In this document: one piece after another, positions 17,347 to 25,327 of the stretch | How the letters are laid out: every line of letters starts with the position of its first letter | Position numbering within the stretch: the stretch's first letter is position 1 | Assembly (NCBI RefSeq): GCF_011189575.1 | Contig: NZ_PUJW01000020.1 | Span: forward strand, 1 to 64,000 | DNA: 64,000 bases | Direction: 5' to 3' | Origin: Photorhabdus cinerea | Lineage (GTDB): Bacteria > Pseudomonadota > Gammaproteobacteria > Enterobacterales > Enterobacteriaceae | Program-made: the position numbers and the translations under genes | The notes under the pieces: model-generated | What the model was told of the DNA's origin: nothing | The model's input: the letters and a program-made list of their open reading frames with translations, nothing else | Database searches by the model: none

Positions 17347-18367
17347 TGTTCCTCAGGTTATTACCACTGGGAACGCTCAGGGTGTTCTTGGCAACAATCA
17401 TCTCAGAAAAGTGCTTTGCTATTCCAGGCACCCGTTGAGTAGCTTGTTGTTCAATACTGAAACACATTGGTTTACCAATCAAAAGGGGGCTATCGGTTTT
17501 TTCCAGGACAAAAATCTGCATATGTGTGTGGGTGGCATTTTGGCTCCTGGCGAAGAACGAGCTGAACTTTTGCAGTCATTTCTCCGTTTCACCAAAGAAA
17601 AACGGGCTTTTCCGGTGTTTCTGCATGGTGATGAGAGTGATTTTTCGCTGTTGAGGAATAACGGCTTTTTTGTTAACCAACTTGGGGCGAGTTATTCAGT
17701 GCTCCTTGATGGATATAGCATGAAAGGCAAACGCTTCCAGCAGCTTAGAAATAAAATTAGTAAATCCAGAAGAGCAGGAATTTCTATTCGAGAGATCTGC
17801 TCACAAGAGGAATATTATCGGCTTAAACCACAACTAGAACATATTAATCAGCTTTGGTTGAAGGAAAAACATGCAAAGGCCCTGAGAAAACTGGTGATTG
17901 ATTTCAACACCGTAGAAGTGAGTTCAGGTGAGCACAGAGTATATATTGCAACTCGGGGAGAACAGATTCAGGCATATATCGTTTATAGTTACACTTGGGG
18001 GGAGACATCGGGATGGTTTCATAATTTATCTCGAAAAAAACCGGATATACCCGATGGAACCATGCAGTTTATTAATGAAACAGCGATTAATGACTTCTTG
18101 GCTGAGGGGGCAGTTTCTTATCTTCATTTGGGCTTCACGCCGTTGGTGGAGTTTGAAGAGCAGAGCTGCTTCAACGACTCGGCAATGTTCCATAAAATTG
18201 CCAAATGGATGTCATCAAAAGGCGGCATTGTTTATCCTGCTGCTTCGCAACGCCAATATAAAATGAGCTGGCGGCCGTCGTTAATTGAGCCGGAATACAT
18301 TGCTTTCCCTAAAGGAAAGGCAATGAAAGCATTGTGGTCAACATTGCGAACGACCAACAGCATTTGA
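17330..18367 (+). CDS. VlmA-like aminoacyl-tRNA-dependent transferase (DUF2156 fold)
   Basis: A 345-residue protein with the GNAT-like fold of the lysyl-phosphatidylglycerol synthase C-terminal domain (DUF2156). Marks are YSVLLDGYSMKGKRFQQLRN and KSRRAGISI (about residues 120-145), GWFHNLSRKKPDIPDGTMQF, and YLHLGFTPL near residue 265. Such enzymes move an aminoacyl group from charged tRNA to a small acceptor. VlmA does this with seryl-tRNA and isobutylhydroxylamine. AAGGTGA at 17318-17324 selects the ATG at 17330; an earlier in-frame ATG at 17186 lies deep in the previous gene. Here the acceptor would be an N-hydroxy fatty amine. No dedicated seryl-tRNA synthetase is present. Confidence 0.8.
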   Translation: MSMLPDVPQVITTGNAQGVLGNNHLRKVLCYSRHPLSSLLFNTETHWFTNQKGAIGFFQDKNLHMCVGGILAPGEERAELLQSFLRFTKEKRAFPVFLHGDESDFSLLRNNGFFVNQLGASYSVLLDGYSMKGKRFQQLRNKISKSRRAGISIREICSQEEYYRLKPQLEHINQLWLKEKHAKALRKLVIDFNTVEVSSGEHRVYIATRGEQIQAYIVYSYTWGETSGWFHNLSRKKPDIPDGTMQFINETAINDFLAEGAVSYLHLGFTPLVEFEEQSCFNDSAMFHKIAKWMSSKGGIVYPAASQRQYKMSWRPSLIEPEYIAFPKGKAMKALWSTLRTTNSI

Positions 18368-18399
18368 GGCTATAAAAAGTATTTTTCTAACGTGGAACA

Positions 18400-18444
18400 A
18401 CAGGTGATCAGGATGGTGCTGTAAGTGCCAGAATGATCACCTGT
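18400..18444. terminator. inverted repeat after the azoxy-type operon
   Basis: ACAGGTGATCA (18400-18410) and TGATCACCTGT (18434-18444) are perfect 11-bp arms around a 23-base loop, 33 bases after the last gene of the operon. No clean T-tract follows, so it may be an RNA 3' structure or a protein site. Confidence 0.45.
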
Positions 18445-18521
18445 CATGGTGAACATTGTTTGTTGGTTTATATTATTGCTTGTAAAGGAATTTTTGAGGT
18501 TTTTTACAAGAACTTTCTATG

Positions 18522-18547
18522 CTGGGCAAGATTCTTCTTTTGCCCAG
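18522..18547. terminator. hairpin between the convergent operon and hsdR remnant
   Basis: CTGGGCAA (18522-18529) pairs with TTGCCCAG (18540-18547) around a pyrimidine-rich loop. It probably ends transcription between the two converging units. Confidence 0.45.
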
Positions 18548-18646
18548 TATCAAAACATCAAAATGGTGATCATCATTGGTTGATTTATTGATGCAATTCC
18601 ATCCTTACCGATTTTTAACAATATAGTTGTTTTAGTTAAGAAAAAC

Positions 18647-21314
18647 TCATTCTCTCTTCAATCCTTTCATTAACACCTCAAAAATAAGCAGATTTATTCG
18701 TTGTGAGACTTCCGGATCAGACAGATACGCATGTGAATGTTTTTCAAAAGCGCCCATACTTTCTATAACCGCACTCTCTACTGCGTTAGGAAAGTCACCA
18801 TGCATGATCTGATCAACACTGTTATTCAATAGTTGTGCCATAACAGATTCATTTTCAGAGACTTTAGTTGCAGTACCGTACAGCCATGTGAGCTTATCGC
18901 CTTCTGTAGTTTCTGCTCCAAACAGGTCATTCATTTGCTCAAGGATGTGCGAAAGCAAATCTTTGGGGCGTTGTGAGATAGAGCTACCTACGCTGGTAAT
19001 GCCTTTTAACCCTTCGCCACCGGCCTGAAGTTTCAGATCCTGAGTACGTTTTTCCCACAAACGGTAATGAGTCAGTTGTATTTGACTGATATCCAAATCG
19101 TCATCCAGACGCTCTTCGCGTAGCAGAGGCAGCAAATGTCGGACGAAAACATTTAATCGTTCAAGATCCTCGTCATGTAGATCGACAATCTGTGAAGCAA
19201 ATTCGTAAAAGCGGGTAAAGCTGTTCATATCCTTTTTGAAGGTGTCCAGCACATCTTTCGCTTCTCGTGCCTGGTTTAGGCTGCGTTCACAGTTCACTTG
19301 CCAAGTCTTATCGCCACTTTGTTTTGCCTGCTCTAAGCTTGAGAGCGTATCACGTAATACATCCATGGCTGAACGATAACGTTTGGTGAAACGGTCCACG
19401 GCTGGTTTGCAGTAAGTCGTTAACGCTTCTGGTCCACGTTTTGGGTCAAAGTAGGCATCAGAGAAGTTCGTTACTTCGTTCCATTGCCAGATGTGCTGCT
19501 CGTTGAGTTTGTGGTAAATGGCATAGACCAGATTGGGATCTGATACCGTTATCAACTCAGCATTCTGGTAATATTCTTGAAATTCAGCTAGTACGTCCTG
19601 CGGATCGTTCACGAAGTCCAGCACGTAAGTGGTATCTTTGCCGGGATAGGTGCGATTAAGGCGTGATAAAGTCTGGATACAGTCCACACCTTTAAGCTTT
19701 TTATCGACGTACATCGCTACTAGTTTCGGTTGGTCAAAGCCGGTTTGGAATTTATTCGCCACCAGCATCACTTGATAATCATCGGTATCGAAAGCTTTAC
19801 GCATATCGCGTCCCTTCAGACCAGGGTTCATTGAATTCTCTGTGTAGCTTTCTCCTTCATCAACCACTTCACCTGAAAACGCTACCATAGCGGTGAGGCG
19901 CTTATAACCTTTTTCAGTGACATAGCGGTCAAATGCCTGCTTGTACTTTACGGCTTCCAATCGGCTGCTGGTCACTACCATTGCCTTAGCCTCGTGGTTA
20001 AGCAGCTTTGCCACGTTTTCACGGAAATGTTCAATGATCACCTGTGCTTTCTGGGCGATATTATGCGGATGCAGGCGAACCCATTTGTTGAGCTTAGTTT
20101 TGGTTTTTTTGCTGTCGACTTCTTTATCTTCTGCTTCTAGTGCCAGTTTGTACGCTTGACCGTAGCTGGTGTAATTCTTCAACACGTCAAGAATAAAACC
20201 TTCTTCAATCGCTTGGCGCATAGAATAGAGGTGAAAGGGCTTTGGTCTGTTGTCATTTGCCAATGGCATATCTGGGTGAGGCGGGCGGCCAAACAGTTCA
20301 AGCGTTTTCGCTTTAGGTGTAGCTGTAAAAGCAAAATAACTGATATCCGATGAGCCCCGACGCGCTTCCAGTGTGGCGTTTATCATGTCCTGACTGTCTA
20401 TCTCTTCTTTATCAATCTTCTCGGCCATCAGCACTTCGCGTAACTGGCGTGCTGTACTGCCGGTTTGGCTGGAGTGCGCTTCATCCGCGATAATGGCAAA
20501 GGCTTGACCTTTTAAGCCAGTGGTTTCCTGAATGGCTTTCAGCACATGTGGGAAGGTTTGAATGGTGACAATGATAATTGGTGTCCCTTGTGAAAGCGCC
20601 TCTGCCAGTTGTGACGATTTACTGCCGGATTCTTCGTGGTTAATACGACTAATAACACCGGAGGTATGTTCAAACTGGTAAATAGTATCCTGTAACTGGT
20701 TGTCGAGTACCGTGCGGTCGGTAATCACAATCACTGAGTTAAAGATTTTATGACCATCTGGTCGATAGAGTGTGGCTAACTGATGCGACAGCCAGGCAAT
20801 AGAGTTGGATTTACCTGAACCCGCGCTGTGTTGAATTAAGTATTTTTTACCAATGCCTTCTGCCCGCACTGCTGTGAGTACTGACTGGACAGCGCTTCAT
20901 TGGTGATAACGTGGGAATATTAGGAGAGTAAATTAGTTCCGGTACTACGCGCAGACGGTTGGCTTTATAGCGGGCCATTAAATCTGGGTTAAGTTCATGG
21001 TCTGGCTTAAAAGTGCAAAGCTCAAACCGTGCACCCCGGTCTTTTACCGCATGGCGCAGTGTCCAAAGCGTACCGTAGTTGTTCAGGTGTTTTTCAATGG
21101 CATTAAAGAAGTGTGTTTCAGTATCTTTTGGATAAATACTACAGAACTTTTCCCAGGCATCGGGTTGGGTTTCTTGCACATAGGTCAGTGCATCTTCCGG
21201 GTATAAGGCACGTTTGCGGTCATAATTGGCCGAAATACCCAACAGCCAGCCCTGAGATTGCAAGCTGGCGATAATGTCATTTTGGAACAGAAGTTCTGCG
21301 GATTTAGATACCAA
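18647..21314 (-). pseudogene. hsdR: type I restriction endonuclease subunit R, broken by a deletion
   Basis: An N-terminal piece (21314 to about 20900) begins MVSKSAELLFQNDIIASLQ and runs to NRLRVVPELIYSP, the point just before the PD-(D/E)XK nuclease core. The frame then shifts into AVQSVLTAVRAEGIGKKYLIQHSAGSGKSNS, the helicase Walker A region. The second piece (20869-18647, 740 residues from an internal GTG) retains the DEAH box (ADEAHSSQ), FAFTATPKAKT, the helicase C-terminal half with TGFDQPKL, and the HsdM-contact tail. About 200 residues including the nuclease active site are missing and the join is out of frame. The gene cannot restrict DNA. Confidence 0.85.
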
Positions 21315-21372
21315 AATTAATTCTCCTGATAAGTGTGTTCAGTAATAATTTTTGCCTTGTTTAGATCATGTT

Positions 21373-21498
21373 TATACCCTATGGATTTCAAGATGCATCG
21401 CGACGGCAAGGGAGCGAATCCCCGGGAGCATAGATAACTATGTGACCGGGGTGAGTGAGTGCAGCCAACAAAGAGGCAACTTGAAAGATAACGGGTAT
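21373..21498 (+). repeat. full-length ERIC element overlapping the hsdS end
   Basis: A 126-bp element starting TATACCCTATGGATTTCAAG and ending CAACTTGAAAGATAACGGGT plus AT. It has the central dyad CCCCGGGAGC...GACCGGGGTGAG typical of ERIC. Its right part forms the last about 20 codons and stop of the hsdS remnant, so it inserted into or replaced the 3' end of that gene. Confidence 0.9.
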
Positions 21499-22370
21499 TT
21501 GCGGAATAACTGAATATGACTCATGCGACATCCTTGAGCTGCTTGCCAATCGCGCACGTCGATTTTGCCAGTGACCGCAGCGGAGATTAGGGTGGAACGG
21601 CGTTCTTGCATTAGTTCAATACAATTTAAGGCTTGCGCTGTTGTTGTATCGATTCTTTTTGTCATAGTTTGTAAATAATTAATTATTTTTGATTGTTCTT
21701 CTGGAGATGGATAAGGAATTTTGCATTCAGCCAGGGACTCGCGATTTATCTTAGGCATAGCTACCCGATCGGCTTGATTTACAGCAAATCTAGTAAATAC
21801 AGAAGAAAGTAAGAACCATAAAAGATATTCATTTTTTAACCCTAGTTTTGCCGTCATCGGATACATGTCTGCACTACATAGCACATTGTTGCTTGGGCAT
21901 AAGCAAGCTTTTACAAGGGCGGGCCGTATCTTGCTATAAATTATTTCTCCCTTTTTACATAGGTACTTATTACTATCAGCACCTTGCTCTTCAGCAGTTT
22001 CCAATTCCATAATCCGACCTTCACCGCTTGCTATGTGGTTAGGTGCTATTAACCAAAATCTTAAATATTTTGGGATAGTGGGATCTACCAAGCCGTTTCG
22101 GATGGATACGCAGTGGCTAAATTTAACTAAATCCCAATGCTCTGGCACGTCCCCAAGCCACTCAATGCCGGAGTTCTTCATTTTTACATCAGGATTTAGT
22201 CCTTTAGTCACCGCATGAGAAATTACCGCCTGCCGTTTTTCTTTCAGAAGTTCAATGAGTTGTTTTTGTTTGGCGATAAGTTGGTCGATTTGGGTAGTTT
22301 CTATATCGAGAAAGTTTGCAATTATTTTTTGTTCATTTAGTGAAGGCAGCAAAAGCTCAAGAGCACACAC
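21438..22370 (-). pseudogene. hsdS: type I restriction specificity subunit S, N-terminal part lost
   Basis: The 310-codon frame begins in the central conserved helix (LNEQKIIANFLDIETTQIDQ, LIELLKEKRQAVISHAVTKG). It continues with the second target recognition domain introduced by NSGIEWLGDVPEHW and the distal conserved helix (SPEEQSKIINYLQ, ERRSTLISAAVTGKID). The first recognition domain is absent and the 5' end is fused to an HsdM fragment. The final residues after about SHIQLFRKY are encoded by the ERIC element. Half of the usual 400-450 residues of DNA-recognition function is missing, so it is not expected to be active alone. Confidence 0.85.
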
Positions 22371-22492
22371 TCAAGACGGCGTAATACTGTAAATGGCAGA
22401 ATGACGCGTCCGTATTGAGATTGCTTGAAATCACCGCGTAAAAGATCGGCTACTGACCACAAAAACGCGGCCATTGAAGAAAAATTAGTCAT
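22337..22492 (-). pseudogene. hsdM: type I methyltransferase subunit M, N-terminal stub
   Basis: The frame from ATG 22492 reads MTNFSSMAAFLWSVADLLRG followed by YGRVILPFTVLRRLECVL, the conserved start of HsdM. It then runs out of family sequence where the hsdS remnant begins at an overlapping frame. About 45 of some 500-800 codons survive. A single deletion from early hsdM to mid hsdS explains the joint. Confidence 0.8.
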
Positions 22493-22737
22493 TGATTTTC
22501 TACCTAAAGTTTTTTCTCTATTGTCCATGATGTGAGACTGCTCGCAAGAACAATGAATACATTTCTTGCCTTGTTGCATGATTGTGGTCGTATATGGCTA
22601 AAAAATTTGATGGTAAAAGAGAGAAATAAGTATTGTACTGTCTATGTGTCTATGCATATTGTGGTTAGCTTTTTATGAGACGGAGTACAACATCTACAGG
22701 GAACAGATATTTCAGTAGATAAATTAGTATAGGTGAA

Positions 22738-22920
22738 GTGATGATGAAAATCTCTCTTGGTAGAAATGAATTATTATATTTTGCTAATAGTTCACTAGGG
22801 TTCTGTGATATTGATTTATCACGAATAAGTTCTGTGTTTATTGCTCAAGTTATGCAATTATATTACGGGGGAGTTATTAATATTTTTAATGTCACAGATA
22901 GGGTTAAATTTCTTGAATGA
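22738..22920 (+). CDS. hypothetical 60-aa protein
   Basis: A 60-residue frame beginning MMMKISLGRNELLYFANSS with no recognised family. It ends at a TGA that is in the same frame as the next ORF at 22984, separated by TGA and TAA stops only 6 bases apart. The two could be parts of one broken gene. Confidence 0.35.
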   Translation: MMMKISLGRNELLYFANSSLGFCDIDLSRISSVFIAQVMQLYYGGVINIFNVTDRVKFLE

Positions 22921-22983
22921 ATGATGTAATCCTCGTGTATTAAAGATGAAGGGGAATTTCTCTATGAGCCATTAAAAGGATTA

Positions 22984-23331
22984 ATGAAAGCGCATTTTAC
23001 TGATGCCAGATTTATTTTTAAAAATATTAAAAATAAATGGGGTAGTGACAAGTATATGGGTAAGATAATAAATAAGGCATTTCATAATAATAAATCAGGG
23101 TATGTTGATGATGATTTTATTAATTACCTAGCCTATCAATTAACCATTGGTGCATATGATAAAAGAATTAAAAATAAAGCTATTACAGGTGAATGGATTG
23201 TATTTCAAAAATATCAAGGTAAAAATTATTATCTGACATTAGGTTCTCACAGTGAGGGGGGTGAAAATATATACAAAATAGTCTGTATGGCGTATGAGCA
23301 GTATTTTTCCTTTCTAAAAAATGCGTTATAA
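22984..23331 (+). CDS. hypothetical 115-aa protein
   Basis: A 115-residue, lysine-rich and mixed-charge protein beginning MKAHFTDARFIFKN and containing GEWIVFQKYQGKNYYLTLGS, which looks like a small beta-sheet module. AAAAGGA stands just before the ATG. The same frame remains open upstream for 18 more codons (about 22930, reading KDEGEFLYEPLKGL), which looks like coding sequence, so the true gene may once have started farther left. No function can be assigned. Confidence 0.45.
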   Translation: MKAHFTDARFIFKNIKNKWGSDKYMGKIINKAFHNNKSGYVDDDFINYLAYQLTIGAYDKRIKNKAITGEWIVFQKYQGKNYYLTLGSHSEGGENIYKIVCMAYEQYFSFLKNAL

Positions 23332-23369
23332 ATTAAATATTTTAACTTATAATGTTAGGGAATTAATTC

Positions 23370-24023
23370 TCACCTTAATTTATTATTATAATCCTTGGGT
23401 ATATTATTTTCAATATAATAACACAACATATCACTTACAGCTTCAGCCCATTTATCTACTTCTTCAAACGAATTTGTATGACTGGCAAGTCGTTCTCCTA
23501 TTGATAACATCGTTTCTAAAAGTAACTTAGAGATAAAATATCGATGCTCATCGGCTATATTAGGAATAGTTTCATTAATGAATCTTAGTACAAGTAACAT
23601 GGTCTCTTTTTCTTGCTGTGTTGTTTCATATGAATCACGAAAAAAAGGTGCTGCATCGGATAGTGCTGTGCGTAATACCGCTTCTTCACATTCTGTATGA
23701 AAAAATTTTTTTATTGCCAAATGTAGGCGTTGTAGTGGTGGAATAGTGAAATCAAATAGAATATTGGCTAAGTCTTGCTGAGTTTGTTTCCATTCGTTTT
23801 CTTGCAGGGAAAAAAGAATGGCCTGCTTATTGGGAAAATACTGATATAACGATCCAATACTGACTCCCGCTTTTTCTGCTATTCGACTTGTCGTAAAACA
23901 ATGGACTCCTTCTTGGAGTAAAATGCGAGTAGCGGCTTCCAGAATATTTGCAACTAAATGCATAGAGCGTGTCTGTTTTGGTGCCTTTCTAATTGAAATA
24001 ACAGGAGAATTTTTCTTTTGCAT
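23370..24023 (-). CDS. TetR-family transcriptional regulator
   Basis: A 217-residue TetR regulator. The N-terminal HTH (about residues 20-66) reads ILEAATRILLQEGVHCFTTS, RIAEKAGVSIGSLYQYFPNK. The C-terminal helical ligand domain is variable. It is divergent from a methyltransferase gene starting at 24117, with a shared 93-bp promoter region that contains a short palindrome. It most likely represses that gene and itself in response to an unknown ligand. Confidence 0.9.
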   Translation of the reverse strand: MQKKNSPVISIRKAPKQTRSMHLVANILEAATRILLQEGVHCFTTSRIAEKAGVSIGSLYQYFPNKQAILFSLQENEWKQTQQDLANILFDFTIPPLQRLHLAIKKFFHTECEEAVLRTALSDAAPFFRDSYETTQQEKETMLLVLRFINETIPNIADEHRYFISKLLLETMLSIGERLASHTNSFEEVDKWAEAVSDMLCYYIENNIPKDYNNKLR

Positions 24024-24055
24024 AATTTTTTTCCTGATATGCGAATATTAAATTT

Positions 24056-24073
24056 GAATAATTACTCGTATTC
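24056..24073. promoter_or_regulatory. candidate TetR operator
   Basis: GAATA and TATTC half-sites spaced by 8 bases (18 bp in total) sit between the divergent TetR and methyltransferase genes. The arms are short and AT-rich, so this is only a candidate. Confidence 0.25.
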
Positions 24074-24116
24074 TATCACTCAATAGTTAGCGGAACTATT
24101 TATACATAGAGGAAAT

Positions 24117-24785
24117 ATGATGAATACATTAACCACTCATCCATTGAGCACAATATTAGAAAAACTTTTCTCCGAATCTGACAATTCTCAAGCCCGGCTT
24201 TTTCAAACATTGGGTGCTCTACCCGAAACCGAGCAGCAAGCATTGATGAAAGAAGCAGGTGGTGAGAACTATAAAGTATTTTATACTCGAGCTAAAGATC
24301 ATTATATGTCAATATCAAGGGATACAGGCAATTTACTGTATATACTTTGTCGAGCTAATAATTCCAGGTCGGTAATTGAATTTGGTACTTCATTTGGAAT
24401 ATCTACTCTACATTTGGCCGCAGCCGTTAAAGACAATGGTGGTGGCAAGGTAATTAGTACCGAGTTTGAATATGAAAAGGTGGTACAAGCACGTATAAAT
24501 ATGGAAAAGGCGGGTGTCGAACATTTAGTTGAGATTCGGGAGGGAGATGCTATCGAGACATTAGGGCAGAATTTACCAGAAGGAATTGATTTTATTCTAT
24601 TAGACGGCGCAAAAAGTCTTTATCACCCTATTTTAATGATGTTAGAAGATCGTATGCACACGGGAACATTGATCGTGGCCGATAATGCAGATTGGGCACC
24701 AGAATATTGTCATTATGTTCGTATTAGTGATAATTATGTTTCTGTCCCCTTTGCTAAAGATATTGAATTATCTATCAGATTATAG
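24117..24785 (+). CDS. SAM-dependent O-methyltransferase-like protein
   Basis: A 222-residue class I methyltransferase of the catechol-O-methyltransferase-like type (COG4122). Motif I is VIEFGTSFGISTLHLA (about residues 84-100), the motif II acidic residue is in VISTEFEYEKV, and motif IV is IDFILLDGAK. The N-terminal helix region resembles caffeoyl-CoA-type enzymes, which transfer methyl to a catechol or hydroxyl. GAGGAAAT precedes the ATG. The divergent TetR gene suggests inducible expression, for example to detoxify a phenolic. The substrate is unknown. Confidence 0.8.
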   Translation: MMNTLTTHPLSTILEKLFSESDNSQARLFQTLGALPETEQQALMKEAGGENYKVFYTRAKDHYMSISRDTGNLLYILCRANNSRSVIEFGTSFGISTLHLAAAVKDNGGGKVISTEFEYEKVVQARINMEKAGVEHLVEIREGDAIETLGQNLPEGIDFILLDGAKSLYHPILMMLEDRMHTGTLIVADNADWAPEYCHYVRISDNYVSVPFAKDIELSIRL

Positions 24786-24922
24786 TCTGAAGTATAAAGC
24801 ACATCTGGTAAGGTGTGCTTTACCAATGCATCAGAATAATATCAGTTAAATGATATCATTATTTTGATATTTGTATGAGTTTATAATGCTTTTTGCTTAT
24901 TGTTGTGATCATAATGGAATTT

Positions 24923-24940
24923 TATCCCTTAAAGGGGATG
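24923..24940 (+). promoter_or_regulatory. HipB operator O1
   Basis: TATCC-N8-GGATG, one mismatch to the HipB operator TATCC-N8-GGATA. It is the first of four sites with centres 27-28 bp apart. Confidence 0.7.
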
Positions 24941-24950
24941 GGTTCTATAT

Positions 24951-24968
24951 TATCCCTTAAATAGGATA
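24951..24968 (+). promoter_or_regulatory. HipB operator O2
   Basis: TATCCCTTAAATAGGATA, an exact TATCC-N8-GGATA match. Confidence 0.85.
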
Positions 24969-24977
24969 AAATTGACT

Positions 24978-24995
24978 TATCCCTGATAAGGGATA
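24978..24995 (+). promoter_or_regulatory. HipB operator O3
   Basis: TATCCCTGATAAGGGATA, an exact and nearly palindromic TATCC-N8-GGATA match. Confidence 0.85.
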
Positions 24996-25004
24996 ATATA
25001 TGAA

Positions 25005-25022
25005 AATCCGTTATGGGGGATA
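25005..25022 (+). promoter_or_regulatory. HipB operator O4
   Basis: AATCC-N8-GGATA, one mismatch. It covers the hipB ribosome binding site, so HipB bound here would block transcript initiation or early elongation. Confidence 0.65.
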
Positions 25023-25024
25023 AT

Positions 25025-25324
25025 ATGAGTATCACATCTGCAAAAATGTTAGCGCATGCTCTGCGTAATGAGCGTAAAAAGCGCAAATTAAGTCAGGATA
25101 AAGTTGCTGATAGTATTGGCATTAAACAGTCAACGGTTTCAGAGTTTGAAAATTATCCTGATGGAACTAGGCTTGAAACACTGTTTAAATTGCTCGCAGC
25201 TCTGGATTTGGAACTCCAGGTGACTAAACGAGGGGCGTTGTTACATGCCTGGTCATCATCTTCTAATAACAGCCAAAACCAAGAGGGTTTGCATGATCAA
25301 CAAGGTTGGGATCAGGAGTGGTAA
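25025..25324 (+). CDS. hipB: antitoxin and autorepressor HipB
   Basis: A 99-residue XRE-type DNA-binding antitoxin. The HTH (about residues 10-65) reads RKLSQ-type helix 2, ADSIGIKQSTVSEFENYPDG and LETLFKLLAALDLEL. The C-terminus ends in a W-containing tail as in E. coli HipB, whose terminal tryptophan contacts HipA. An in-frame ATG at 25013 exists, but GGGGG at 25015-25019 fits the ATG at 25025. It is followed by hipA after 3 bases. It binds the four upstream operators and neutralises HipA. Confidence 0.92.
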   Translation: MSITSAKMLAHALRNERKKRKLSQDKVADSIGIKQSTVSEFENYPDGTRLETLFKLLAALDLELQVTKRGALLHAWSSSSNNSQNQEGLHDQQGWDQEW

Positions 25325-25327
25325 GTA

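Noticed and set aside
11437..18367. Fatty-acid degradation operon or diazeniumdiolate (ham/pvf) cluster
   Set aside because: The ACAD-fold protein stands without thiolase or hydratase partners, and no ham/pvf-like NRPS gene is present. The DUF2156 and VlmB-like genes fit the valanimycin scheme better.
18647..22492. Functional type I restriction-modification system
   Set aside because: hsdM is a stub, hsdS lacks one recognition domain, and hsdR lacks its nuclease core and is frameshifted.
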